Shown one piece after another: positions 14,961-23,799 of a stretch of DNA of 56,583 nucleotides. The notes beneath the pieces are model-generated. The model saw only the letters and a list, made by a program, of their open reading frames with translations. It did not search any database and had not been told where the DNA came from. The DNA is from a virus: positions 1 through 56,583 of IMG/VR virus record IMGVR_UViG_3300036785_000557; one strand, 5' to 3'. The position numbers were made by a program, and so were the translations under genes. Position 1 is the first letter of the stretch; every line of letters begins with the position of its first letter.

Positions 14961-16582
14961 GACGATCCTCCACCAACGGTATTCCCCGTGCCTAGATTAC
15001 TCACATTGGTCGTGTTGCCGTTGTACGCATTGGACTGTACGTTCGTCAGGGACGACTGAGCGTTTAGCAGGATGCCGGTGGCCAGACGCTCGAACGTATT
15101 TCCTGAAATCATATTGGCAAGATTGTTCGGGTTTGATCCAATATCTACGCCAAACGCATTCGTGGTTGTGCCGGGGCCAATAAAGGTATTTCCCGTGATG
15201 ACGGTAATCTCATTTGTTGAGATAAAAAAGCCGGCTGCCCCGGTGCCACCGCTTTGTCCGACATACACGAGATTATTTGACAAATTCACGGGACCGCAAG
15301 GCGTCAAACAACGGATGCCATAGTTGGCGCAATTAAATTGGCTATTAACCACGGATAATTCAGCCAGATTTCCTCCGCCCGCTGGAATGTCAACGCCTAT
15401 ATTGCCCCCGGTAAAATTACATCCGGTGATGGATAGACCTTGGATTTGCGTTCCATAGGTTATGCCGGTTCCGATGCTCGTAAAATTAGAATTTGTAAAG
15501 TTGTAGACGACACCAACGGCCGTTGACGTACCCACAATGCCAACACCAAAACCATCGGAAACAAATCCGCCGCCGAATGGACCATGACTATAGCAGTTGA
15601 TATTCTCGAAATTGATTTGAGAAACCGAGTTAATTTGAATGCATTGTTTCCAGTAATTGGTTCCAAAATAGGTATCGTTTCCATAGAACGATAAATTGCT
15701 TAGCAGATTTAATGAGCCGCTGGTTGCATTTGGGAGGTTGGTATCCGTCTGATTTAAGGTAAGCCCGGTGTAGAGCCCTAATCCGCCACCTCTAATCGAC
15801 ATGTCGCAGATCATGCTGGTATTATAAAGGCCGACATAGTTGATGGTGAGGCCATTGCTCGCAGGGAAATTGAGTGTGGAAATATCAATGCCATCGCCTA
15901 CCATGCTGAATGCCCATTCGCCGCCTGGGAATGTCAGAGTGATCGGTGAATTGCAGAGGTAATTGCCTGCCGCTATGCGTGCTTGTTGTATGCTGTTCAT
16001 ACAATAAGTCAGCGTATTCTGAATCGCTATGGTGTCATCCGTAACTCCATCACCCTTGGCCCCAAACCATTTCACAGAAATCGGGAAACTTTGCGTTTCG
16101 CGGTGGTATCTATGATTGGCAGCGTCGATAATGATGGTGCCGCCATTATCGGCGCTGGTAATATCGGTTGGGTTGTAAACGAACATGCCTTCGCCGCCGT
16201 CAGCCAGCGTGTAATATCCTTCTACCCAGACAACAGGCACGGCACCACCGCCGAAGAATGCACGTAATGATGCGATATTGGTAATGGCCACAACGCCAGT
16301 CTGTGAGATATTTAATCGTAACCAAGCCCCCGGCACACCCGGCTGCGGCACAATGACCGTGGCGCCATCATCGGGGCCAAGGGCCGTCGCATTCCAATAA
16401 AATGGGCCAGCGCCACCATCGCCGGGCGCCACATAGCCACGAATAAACACCTGCATACCCGTGACGCCGATCAGCGCCCGGAGCTGCACCACATTGTCAC
16501 AGGTTTGTTCAAACGTGTTGAGCTGATCGCCGGATACGACACCTTGACCTTGGATATATCGCGTGAGTTGCGGCGCGGTCAT
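14957..16582 (-). CDS. Tail spike, right-handed beta-helix (541 aa)
   Basis: N-terminal anchor (1-100) with YIQGQGVVSGDQLNTFEQTC. At 173-188 FGAKGDGVTDDTIAIQ is the hallmark of pectate-lyase-type beta-helix tail spikes; from about 200 onward Asn/Gly/Ile-rich rungs (NLSNNLVYVG, ITGNTFIGPG, MISGNTFERL) continue to the end. It likely binds or degrades a host surface polysaccharide. Ribosome site AGGAG overlaps the end of a 30-codon ORF. Confidence 0.82.
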   Translation of the reverse strand: MTAPQLTRYIQGQGVVSGDQLNTFEQTCDNVVQLRALIGVTGMQVFIRGYVAPGDGGAGPFYWNATALGPDDGATVIVPQPGVPGAWLRLNISQTGVVAITNIASLRAFFGGGAVPVVWVEGYYTLADGGEGMFVYNPTDITSADNGGTIIIDAANHRYHRETQSFPISVKWFGAKGDGVTDDTIAIQNTLTYCMNSIQQARIAAGNYLCNSPITLTFPGGEWAFSMVGDGIDISTLNFPASNGLTINYVGLYNTSMICDMSIRGGGLGLYTGLTLNQTDTNLPNATSGSLNLLSNLSFYGNDTYFGTNYWKQCIQINSVSQINFENINCYSHGPFGGGFVSDGFGVGIVGTSTAVGVVYNFTNSNFTSIGTGITYGTQIQGLSITGCNFTGGNIGVDIPAGGGNLAELSVVNSQFNCANYGIRCLTPCGPVNLSNNLVYVGQSGGTGAAGFFISTNEITVITGNTFIGPGTTTNAFGVDIGSNPNNLANMISGNTFERLATGILLNAQSSLTNVQSNAYNGNTTNVSNLGTGNTVGGGSS

Positions 16583-16585
16583 GCA

Positions 16586-16678
16586 TTATCTCCTGATCGG
16601 CGGGCGTGGGGATTTAATCGGCCACCAGCTCGGCCACACCGGCATGGGCACCCAGCGGAAGGGTGGCCCTGTCCACAT
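16586..16678 (-). CDS. Possible Trp/Pro-rich 30-residue peptide
   Basis: An open frame starting [16 protein letters not shown] exactly fills the gap between its neighbours: its ATG overlaps the upstream TGA (TGATG), and its last codons hold the ribosome site of the tail spike. Five Trp and nine Pro in 30 residues is an extreme composition. It may be a true tiny gene or only a coupling device. Confidence 0.35.
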   Translation of the reverse strand: MWTGPPFRWVPMPVWPSWWPIKSPRPPIRR

Positions 16679-16842
16679 CACCTGTAACCCCGACGCTTTG
16701 ATGCACGCTTGCGCTTGCCGCCCGTGCGCCGGGCATTGGATAGTGCGGCGGCGACGGCCTGTTTCTGCGGCCGGCCGGAATTGACCATCTCCCGGATGTT
16801 CTCGCTGATCGTGGCGCGGTCAGAACCGGATTTTAGGGGCAT
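16678..16842 (-). CDS. Small basic conserved phage protein (54 aa)
   Basis: Reads [20 protein letters not shown] then [19 protein letters not shown], with a Lys/Arg-rich end. The [20 protein letters not shown]...QAVAAAL pattern is one I recognise as a small protein found in the structural regions of many phages, function unknown. Confidence 0.7.
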   Translation of the reverse strand: MPLKSGSDRATISENIREMVNSGRPQKQAVAAALSNARRTGGKRKRASKRRGYR

Positions 16843-16851
16843 GTTTTCCCC

Positions 16852-17046
16852 CTATTTCCGGCCGTAGGAGCGCGTTGTGCGGGCTGGCGAGCGCAATTTG
16901 GGCGATAAAGCCGCCCGCGAGAGCGCGGAATAAGGGGATGCCTGGACGGTCTCTACCGGCCTCGCGGTAGCGCGAGCATTGGCCAGTGCCGTTGGGGCAC
17001 CGGGACCGCCTAAAACCTCACCCAAGGGGCGCGCGACGATGGCCAT
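16852..17046 (-). CDS. Hypothetical protein (64 aa)
   Basis: ATG 17046 has AGGAGA upstream and follows the previous stop by 2 bp. Starts MAIVARPLGEVLGGPGAPTA; Ala/Ser/Arg-rich, probably disordered. A longer frame to 17190 exists but would overlap the upstream gene. Confidence 0.5.
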   Translation of the reverse strand: MAIVARPLGEVLGGPGAPTALANARATARPVETVQASPYSALSRAALSPKLRSPARTTRSYGRK

Positions 17047-17048
17047 GG

Positions 17049-17561
17049 TCAGTCTCCTTTCATGGGTTTGCCCCGGTATTCCAGAACAGCCACCGGGAAG
17101 ATGAACAGCAAAGCGTAAACCACCAGCACCACCACGCTTATGGGCGTGCTTTGGTGAAGCGCGGACAGCGCCAGAAAGAAACCACCACACAGGGTCAGCA
17201 AGAGGATCAGGCGCACCGCCAGGAGGCTTGCAATGGCCTGGAAGACCCCGAGCGCCGCCCCGATCACGGACGCCGCTACGGCGCTCTTACCGGCTTGATT
17301 GGCCTGTTGCCGGTTTTTCTCAAGCGTTTCCCGGATTTCCAACATCATCGCCGGCATCTCCCCAGAAGGGGGCGGCAATGCTGCCGTTGGCAGCGAGGCT
17401 ATGTGATCCGCTAAAAGATCCGCTATCCGGTTGGATAACCGGGCCTCCAGTTCGTCCATTGCTTGGGTCAAATTGACTTTCGGGAAGTCGAGGACGGCCG
17501 CGCTTCTTGCCGGTTTTTTGTCCGGGATTTTCCGTACTGACAGCCGTTCCGTGGTTCCCAT
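17049..17561 (-). CDS. Membrane protein (170 aa)
   Basis: The C-terminal half has three hydrophobic segments (VIGAALGVFQAIASLLA; LILLLTLCGGFFLALSAL; ISVVVLVVYALLFIFPVAVL), preceded by a helical region (LEARLSNRIADLLADHIASL). It may be an alternative holin or a late membrane protein. The first 240 bp overlap another frame (17320-17793), so the true start may be further in, for example MDELEARL at 17459, or it may be fused by frameshifting. Confidence 0.55.
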   Translation of the reverse strand: MGTTERLSVRKIPDKKPARSAAVLDFPKVNLTQAMDELEARLSNRIADLLADHIASLPTAALPPPSGEMPAMMLEIRETLEKNRQQANQAGKSAVAASVIGAALGVFQAIASLLAVRLILLLTLCGGFFLALSALHQSTPISVVVLVVYALLFIFPVAVLEYRGKPMKGD

Positions 17562-17793
17562 TCAGCATCTCCTCGAAATCGCTCGGCTTTTCCGGCGGCG
17601 GCGGGATGATTTTAACCTTTGACTCTAAAAACTTTGTGCATGTGGCTACGAGTTTCAGACGTTCCTCAAAACTCACAGCGGGCGTCTTGATGACCTTGCC
17701 ATCGTCATCGGTTATTTCCCGCACGCTGGCCTTCGCTTCAGTGAGAAGCACGGTAAGCAGGCTCTCGATGCCATCCAACAGAGGATCTGACAC
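17320..17793 (-). CDS. Hypothetical protein with AT-hook-like motif (157 aa)
   Basis: GTG 17793 with AAGGAAA upstream is preferred to the longer ATG at 17829. Residues 1-70 are helical (MSDPLLDGIESLLTVLLTEA). Around residue 100, KKRGRPRLP is a good AT-hook, supporting this frame through about base 17490. The following 45 residues are Gly/Ser-rich and lie wholly over the membrane protein frame. It may end in overlap or shift +1 into that frame. Confidence 0.5.
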   Translation of the reverse strand: MSDPLLDGIESLLTVLLTEAKASVREITDDDGKVIKTPAVSFEERLKLVATCTKFLESKVKIIPPPPEKPSDFEEMLNGNHGTAVSTENPGQKTGKKRGRPRLPESQFDPSNGRTGGPVIQPDSGSFSGSHSLAANGSIAAPFWGDAGDDVGNPGNA

Positions 17794-17855
17794 TACAATT
17801 TCCTTTATCACGCAGCTTTTACGCCTCAATTAGCGAGGCGGGTAGAAAAATCTTG

Positions 17856-20201
17856 CTAACGCTCGTGCTGCTGCGCTGTTTCCGCCGTGGCTGCGCCGAG
17901 CGCCGCTGTCAGAGGGGTAGCCATGGAAGCGCGGGCAGGCAGTGGAATCGCATCGCCTTTCAAAAGCGATAGAGCCTTCTCTGGATCTGTGGCGAGACGC
18001 ACAATCTCCTCATTCACCGCCGCGTTTTGGAGCGGATTGAGTTTTTTAACCAAATGCAGAGCTGACGCCAACGCGCCCCGATGATTGCCAGTAGCCGCAT
18101 CTATTACCCCCCGCACGGCATGAACCGCGTCATCCATACCATGTTCTACATCCTCCCCCTGCCGCCCGGCCGTTGCAGAGCCGCCAAGGATTGACTGCTT
18201 GGCACCGTAAATGTCGCGCTCCCCCTGTACCGCACTCAAAAAATCATCGAGCTTTTTCTTGTTGTCGAAAATTGGCATAAGCCGCCGCCGCGCCCATAGA
18301 GCCGTCTCATCCTCCGTAAGATCGCGGACAGCGGATGAAACCACACCGCGCTTTGAAAGCGCATCTATATAAGCCTGCGCTGCGCCGATCTTATAATGTT
18401 GCTGTTCAGCCGGCGACATCTCCTCGAAAATCTTCTTAACGTCTTCAGGGTGTGAATCCATAATCTTACTACCTTGGATCATGGCCCCCAGACTCGCTGC
18501 CGGCCCGGCCCATGCTTCGCGGGCGGCCTTATAAGCCGGATTGATACGGTCAACCTCGTTGAGTAGTGCCACCCTTAATCCTTCTATTGTTCTAAGGTGT
18601 GCATCCCATTTGATTTGCCCGGTCAGCGTGTCGCGCTTGGCTTCTATCATCGCGTCCAAACCTTTTTTGGCCGCATCCAAGAGCCTCATATTCGGTGTGC
18701 CGGAGATAATCGGATCTCCTTTTTCATCCACGCCTGTAACCGCGTAATCCATCGGCTTAAAAGGAATATATTGGGCGTCCGATTCATTCTTCATAATCTC
18801 CAAGCCCTGCTTGACGCCTTCAAGCACGTTGGAATTCTTCAGCAAAACGGCAATATGCGGACTCCAAATCCCGCGTACCCCGCTGGCATCGGCGGCCACC
18901 GCTTGCTGCAACCGGGTAAGGATTTCCGCATGGCGAGCCTCGACATCCTTTAAGGCGGCCTGTGCGCTATCAACCCCAGCTTTTGCGGCTGACACCTCTC
19001 GCATGGCAGCATCATTTGCACCCATATTGCTTACAGAGGTGCTGACCCTGGTGTTAAGTTTATCGACCGCTTGCGTCAGCGTGTTTTTGGCGTTGTCTAA
19101 AGCTGCCGCTGCGGCTTTTTTAGCCTGCGACACCTGCTCAAATGCCGGCTTAAATTGATCTTCCATCGGCGATAGAATGTTTGGGTTCATCGCCTCCGCA
19201 TAGAGCGGCGCTGACGATTCTATTTGGCTGTCCTTGAGCGCGTCATGGACATCACGACTTGTTTCCGGTGAATCAAACGCCGTCCGTGCTGCGGCCACAA
19301 GACGGTCCTTGACGGCCGTAAGCCTGCCGGCAACTTTGTTTGTGCCAAAGTTATATTCAAGAATCGCATCGCCAGCGCCTAGACCGCGTGCCGCCGCACC
19401 CACCGCGCCGCGTACTTTCCGGCCACCAGCTTCCAGAAGCGATGTTGGCACGCCGAGCGCGTGATTGGTTGTGACGGCCTTAATGATGTCATCTACTTTA
19501 GCCCCGCCCGCCTTCTCATCTTGGGCGACTTTTACCATAAGTTTGCGTGTCGCTTCAGATTTTATGAAATCGGGCTTGTTGCGTGCAGCCCATTTGCCGA
19601 AGCCAGATTTAACGATACCCAAACCTTCAGCGCCCGCCCCAAACGCCTCACTGGCGGCAACATTGATGCCCGTTTCAAAGCCTTTTGCTTTCCAATAGTC
19701 TGCGCCGGTCTTATTCGGGTCTATCGGTTGCTCCACACCGGCCACGCCGCCAATGCGCGCCGCTTGCAGCCCTTTACCGACCAATGTAGCGGCTGGTGCC
19801 ATCTCCCCTTCTGGTGCAATGGCGGCGGCCGGTAACGCCCCGGCCACCTCGCCCACGCCGGTTGCGATTGGGTGTGCGGCGCTGTACGGCGCTTCCTGTT
19901 GCGCGACCGTGGCTAAGCGTTTGGCCGCATCGGCGGACAGAAACCCACCAACACGCCGATCAATTCCACCGGCTGGGCCATAGAGATCACCGATGGCGGA
20001 AAGTCCCTTGCCGGCGAGCTGTTCCGTGCCCAGCACTGCCCGGCCAATACCAGCGCTTGCACCCTCTGCCGCTGATTTCAGTGTACTCGGCGGCGGGTGC
20101 GCAGCGGCATAGGTCTTCATCACCTTACCGATGACATCCTGGCCGGTGCCATTCGGAAAAACATGCTTGACGCCATCGGCACTGACTGCGGTGATGGTCA
20201 T
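17856..20201 (-). CDS. Large internal virion/ejection-type protein (781 aa)
   Basis: Starts MTITAVSADGVKHVFPNGTG. Ala/Gly-rich, with helical blocks and coiled coils around 355-450 (KKAAAAALDNAKNTLTQAVD). No catalytic motif found; no lysozyme or transglycosylase signature is visible. Size, Ala-richness and position between the tail hub side and spikes fit the DNA-ejection proteins of podoviruses. Overlaps the next ejection-type gene by 4 bp. Confidence 0.65.
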   Translation of the reverse strand: MTITAVSADGVKHVFPNGTGQDVIGKVMKTYAAAHPPPSTLKSAAEGASAGIGRAVLGTEQLAGKGLSAIGDLYGPAGGIDRRVGGFLSADAAKRLATVAQQEAPYSAAHPIATGVGEVAGALPAAAIAPEGEMAPAATLVGKGLQAARIGGVAGVEQPIDPNKTGADYWKAKGFETGINVAASEAFGAGAEGLGIVKSGFGKWAARNKPDFIKSEATRKLMVKVAQDEKAGGAKVDDIIKAVTTNHALGVPTSLLEAGGRKVRGAVGAAARGLGAGDAILEYNFGTNKVAGRLTAVKDRLVAAARTAFDSPETSRDVHDALKDSQIESSAPLYAEAMNPNILSPMEDQFKPAFEQVSQAKKAAAAALDNAKNTLTQAVDKLNTRVSTSVSNMGANDAAMREVSAAKAGVDSAQAALKDVEARHAEILTRLQQAVAADASGVRGIWSPHIAVLLKNSNVLEGVKQGLEIMKNESDAQYIPFKPMDYAVTGVDEKGDPIISGTPNMRLLDAAKKGLDAMIEAKRDTLTGQIKWDAHLRTIEGLRVALLNEVDRINPAYKAAREAWAGPAASLGAMIQGSKIMDSHPEDVKKIFEEMSPAEQQHYKIGAAQAYIDALSKRGVVSSAVRDLTEDETALWARRRLMPIFDNKKKLDDFLSAVQGERDIYGAKQSILGGSATAGRQGEDVEHGMDDAVHAVRGVIDAATGNHRGALASALHLVKKLNPLQNAAVNEEIVRLATDPEKALSLLKGDAIPLPARASMATPLTAALGAATAETAQQHER

Positions 20202-22141
20202 TGGATAGGATTCCCATTCGCATCATAATTGATCGTGGTGTTGCCTGCATTTGATCCAGCGGTGGAATCGCCCCCAGAATCATCGGCCGGGGCCGCGCTG
20301 GGATCAGCAACCGCTGGCGGGGTAGAGGCAGCGGCGTCTGCCGCTGCCGAAGTCACACTTGGCGTTGCAATGGGAACGGCGGCGTTTAGTGCGGCGGGCG
20401 GTGCGATTGGCTGAATGGTTTGCAAGAGAGCTTGCGTAGGGGCATCCAAGTATCTGGATGAAAAATCATCCAATCCCGTGCCTGCCTCATATTGCTTCTG
20501 CAACCCAGCAAGTTGGCCCGCTGCAAGCCCCTCCCAGGTTTGTATCGCCTGGGTAAACTGAGCCGGAGACATCGCTTTGTTAATCAGGTCATCAGCACTT
20601 GTACGATCAGCCAAGGCACCCGGCCCGCCCGTAATTGCTTTAACAAGTTCATCTGCCACAAAACCCTTAGCAGCATTGAAATTTGTCATCTGCGGGTCGC
20701 CAAATTGTGCAGAGAGTTGGTTTGACAAAGAATTGACCGCCTGCACATCGTTGTTTTGCAGCGCCATGCCGAGTTTTTTCAAAACATCGAGATGCTGCAT
20801 GAGAACATTATACGATATGACGGATTTGGATTGTGAGCCTTTATCATACGCGAGAACCGTTGCGGCTTTACCTAAGTAATTGGTCACGTCATAATCTGGG
20901 TTAATTTTCATGACCATTTGCATAACCGCAGTATTTCCAGATGAACCCATTGCGCCCGCTGTTGCCGCTGGCAAACGATAAGTAGCGATTAACTGCCCCT
21001 TGTCATAAGCCGGCGGATCAACGTTACGGAGTTCCCCCAAGGGTGAATCTGGGGCTGGATTGGCACCAAGTCCCTTGCCAGGGGTTGGCCCCATTAACCC
21101 AGCATCTATAGACGCCTTAACCGCATTGTATTGATCTTGCTTCGCCGGGGCGAGTGGCCCCGTGAATCGAGTTACTTCTTTATTGATACCCGACATATCG
21201 CCTAAAACTAAATTCCTCATAAAGTTATTTGATACGCCGGTAACAGGATTTGGGATGTCACCAGGATCTTGCGTGCTGCCTGAATTGGAAATTTGTTGGC
21301 TAAAGATCCCTGCCATCGCGTGGTTTTTATCATCTTGCCACTGCGATTTCTTGGACGGGTCAGCCGGTTCTGGATGTGCTTTCATCCATGCCTGGGCTTT
21401 ATTTTCCGAATCCTGATATTGAACACCAGCCGCCGCCTGTTGCGCCGCATTGGCTCCAGCACCGGCCCGCTTGGCGGCGAGTTCAGCGGCGAAAAGCACA
21501 CCCTGGCTTTTAATAACGCCCAGCATAACGTCGTCTTTCAGCGCCGTGGCGGTAGTGGTCATAGCGGTGGTTAGTTCCTGAATGTCATCCTTATGCGCCG
21601 TGATTGCTTCTTTATATGCCTCAGTCTCATATTTTTGCAGGTTAATCGCATTCGTGGTTTCAGCTTTCCATGTTGCCATCGCAGCGTTGGCCGCGTCGGT
21701 ATCGCCCTGCTTGTGGGCATTCATCACGCCGGCCGCCGCGTTCAATGCATTGGTCATCGACCCACGCGTGAGCAAAGAGCCAAGCGTGGCAATTATCATC
21801 GCAGACGAACCCCACGCCTCCACCGGATTATATTGCTTGGTCTGCGGGGCTGGCGGCGGAACATACGGTACGGGTGGTTGTGGTGTATTTTCTGGGCTAA
21901 GTTTAGTGCGGATCTGATCCTGTAAAAAACGAAGATATTGGTGCATATCCGTAAAGTCGTCTGTGGCGGCCGATGTGGGCGGCACGGCTGACGTTGGTGT
22001 GGCCGGTACAGGCGGTGCTTTAGGAATGGGCGTTATTGTTGCAGGTGCCCCAGCCCCCGCTGGCTTTGTAAGAACCGCACTGGCAGGGGCATTTTTAGGG
22101 CCGATTGCTACGGCCAGCGGCGATGGATTGTTCAGGGCCAT
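20198..22141 (-). CDS. Internal virion/ejection-type protein (647 aa)
   Basis: The N-terminal 110 residues are Pro/Ala-rich. A short hydrophobic part (SSAMIIATLGSLLTRGSMTN) precedes long helical regions (ATWKAETTNAINLQKYETEA), and an Ala/Asp/Pro-rich tail follows. Similar composition and order of genes as podoviral ejection proteins. No enzyme motif. Overlaps the 781-residue protein gene. Confidence 0.6.
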   Translation of the reverse strand: MALNNPSPLAVAIGPKNAPASAVLTKPAGAGAPATITPIPKAPPVPATPTSAVPPTSAATDDFTDMHQYLRFLQDQIRTKLSPENTPQPPVPYVPPPAPQTKQYNPVEAWGSSAMIIATLGSLLTRGSMTNALNAAAGVMNAHKQGDTDAANAAMATWKAETTNAINLQKYETEAYKEAITAHKDDIQELTTAMTTTATALKDDVMLGVIKSQGVLFAAELAAKRAGAGANAAQQAAAGVQYQDSENKAQAWMKAHPEPADPSKKSQWQDDKNHAMAGIFSQQISNSGSTQDPGDIPNPVTGVSNNFMRNLVLGDMSGINKEVTRFTGPLAPAKQDQYNAVKASIDAGLMGPTPGKGLGANPAPDSPLGELRNVDPPAYDKGQLIATYRLPAATAGAMGSSGNTAVMQMVMKINPDYDVTNYLGKAATVLAYDKGSQSKSVISYNVLMQHLDVLKKLGMALQNNDVQAVNSLSNQLSAQFGDPQMTNFNAAKGFVADELVKAITGGPGALADRTSADDLINKAMSPAQFTQAIQTWEGLAAGQLAGLQKQYEAGTGLDDFSSRYLDAPTQALLQTIQPIAPPAALNAAVPIATPSVTSAAADAAASTPPAVADPSAAPADDSGGDSTAGSNAGNTTINYDANGNPIQ

Positions 22142-22150
22142 AATCGTGTC

Positions 22151-23362
22151 CTATGCATTGGCGCTGGCGAGATCGCTGGCTGCACCAGCGGTCGGGGTGG
22201 CGGCTGGCGCACTGGCGTTGCCTGGAATCATGGCGGTGGCAAAATTACCAATCGCAGTTCCGAGGTTGTTATCCTTCTGCAAATTCTCATTCATGATGTC
22301 GGCATAGAGCTGCGTGCCAAACTCGTTCTCGCTGATGCCGGTTTGGAGGAGCTGCGTGGCCAAATTCGTCGCCTGGGTCACGCCAGCCATTTGCGCCGCC
22401 GCGATGTCCTGCGCCTCGGCTGAGGAACCTGACATGCCCATGGACGCGTATTGGCTGCGGATGGACGCCTGGGCGGCGGCTGTAGCCTGATTAATGGCCG
22501 CTTGCGCGCCGGGCGGCAGCGTGCCGCTCGACAGATAATTTTGAAGTATCTGACCTTGCTGCGTGTCCTGCGCCGCCGCCGTGTTGAGCTGGTTCTCGCC
22601 CTTCACCGGCTGATTGCCCTTCAGCGCATCCATGAGCAGGCCAGCACCGGACAGCAATGTCCTTGGACCACCGATGTCCGCAAGCCAGCCACCACCCCCG
22701 GCCGCCGCTGCGCCCGCCCCTGTGGCATAGCCCGCCGGAGCTGCAACAGCACCACTACCTTCCAGAGCTGTGGCCAATGCCGGATTGGAAACAACGCCGC
22801 CGGCTAAGCTTTCGGTTGTACCAATCCCAACATCCGCGCCCAGAGCGTTGATGCCACCGCCGATAAGTGTGTTACTGCCGATAGCATTACCGAGGAGCGT
22901 GCCTGTTCCGGCGGTGCCAAGACCGGAGGTGGCCGCACCAATCCCAACATCCGCGCCTAACGCGTTGATCCCGGCGCCGACAAGCGTATCAGCACCGATG
23001 TAGTTACCGAGGGCCGTACCCGTTCCAGCTAAACTACCACCCGCCGCTTCAGTCGCCGCTGCACCCGCCGCCCCCGCTGCCGCCGCGCCGTATAATTCCG
23101 CACCGCCATAGGCTATGGAGGCTGCTTCAACACCCGAAAGCGCGGATTTTTCCCAGCTTTTTCCCTCAATCTTTTGGCCGGCTGCTTCACCCAAACCAGC
23201 GCCAACGGCCGCACCCGCCGGACCACCCACAAGAAAACCACCTACCCCACCAACAACGGCAGTGACATCTGGCACAACCTGTTTCAGCGAAAACATATTG
23301 CCGAGAGATTTACTTGGATGGGTGAAAAGCCCCTTGCTCCCGCCGAGTGACAGACCGTTCAT
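22151..23362 (-). CDS. Ejection-type protein with internal duplication (403 aa)
   Basis: Residues 30-80 are Gly/Ala-rich and hydrophobic (VVGGVGGFLVGGPAGAAVGA), probably membrane active. Residues about 110-190 contain two copies of a unit ending INALGADVGIG. The C-terminal half, with LSSGTLPPGAQAAINQATAA, QYASMGMSGSSAEAQDIAAA and FGTQLYADIMNENL, resembles a phage structural family found among podoviral ejection proteins. Likely part of the inner core delivered into the cell with DNA. Confidence 0.65.
   Translation of the reverse strand: MNGLSLGGSKGLFTHPSKSLGNMFSLKQVVPDVTAVVGGVGGFLVGGPAGAAVGAGLGEAAGQKIEGKSWEKSALSGVEAASIAYGGAELYGAAAAGAAGAAATEAAGGSLAGTGTALGNYIGADTLVGAGINALGADVGIGAATSGLGTAGTGTLLGNAIGSNTLIGGGINALGADVGIGTTESLAGGVVSNPALATALEGSGAVAAPAGYATGAGAAAAGGGGWLADIGGPRTLLSGAGLLMDALKGNQPVKGENQLNTAAAQDTQQGQILQNYLSSGTLPPGAQAAINQATAAAQASIRSQYASMGMSGSSAEAQDIAAAQMAGVTQATNLATQLLQTGISENEFGTQLYADIMNENLQKDNNLGTAIGNFATAMIPGNASAPAATPTAGAASDLASANA
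22821..23026. repeat. Tandem duplication in an ejection protein gene
   Basis: Two similar 89-bp units, 22821-22909 and 22938-23026 (period 117 bp), both starting CCAATCCCAACATCCGCGCC. They encode the repeated Gly/Ala-rich segment with NALGADVGIG and diverge mainly at silent or conservative sites. Confidence 0.7.
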
Positions 23363-23790
23363 AGCCCTTCCTCCGCATCAAAATTATAGGATTGCACTTT
23401 GGTATGCGGCCCTAACCGGCGGGCGATGACGGCAAAATCATGCTCCGTGAGAGAGCCAATTGTGAAGCGAAAAGCCCCGATCCGGTCACGCCACAACATC
23501 ATCTCACGGATCAGCGCAATAACCTCCCAGACGGGGCCAAACACCCATTGTTCATGCACCCACGGCCGGGGCTCGAAATGCGTCATGTCGATGTTGGCGC
23601 AACCAAACGCGTGATCCGTGCGAATCAGGAGGACGTTCATATTATCCACGTTTTCAACGCACACGTCATACATGCCCTGAAGGTCCATATATGGCAGCGC
23701 TTTACGGAAAGCGTGTTCCGCCTGCATTTTGCACTCATCAAGATCTGCTACAGTCATGCGCCGGACACGATGATGTGGTGCGATGAACAT
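23359..23790 (-). CDS. Hypothetical protein, possible GNAT-like fold (143 aa)
   Basis: Starts MFIAPHHRVRRMTVADLDEC; the pattern of strand, helix and a central VLLIRTDHAFGCANIDMTHF strand pair recalls acetyltransferase-like proteins seen among podovirus structural genes. I see no clear acetyl-CoA loop (R/Q-x-x-G-x-G/A), so catalysis is doubtful. It overlaps the ejection protein gene start by 4 bp. Confidence 0.5.
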   Translation of the reverse strand: MFIAPHHRVRRMTVADLDECKMQAEHAFRKALPYMDLQGMYDVCVENVDNMNVLLIRTDHAFGCANIDMTHFEPRPWVHEQWVFGPVWEVIALIREMMLWRDRIGAFRFTIGSLTEHDFAVIARRLGPHTKVQSYNFDAEEGL

Positions 23791-23799
23791 ATTCGCCTC

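Noticed and set aside
12449-16582. Diversity-generating retroelement acting on tail fibre genes
   Set aside because: No reverse transcriptase gene and no template/variable repeat pair was found.
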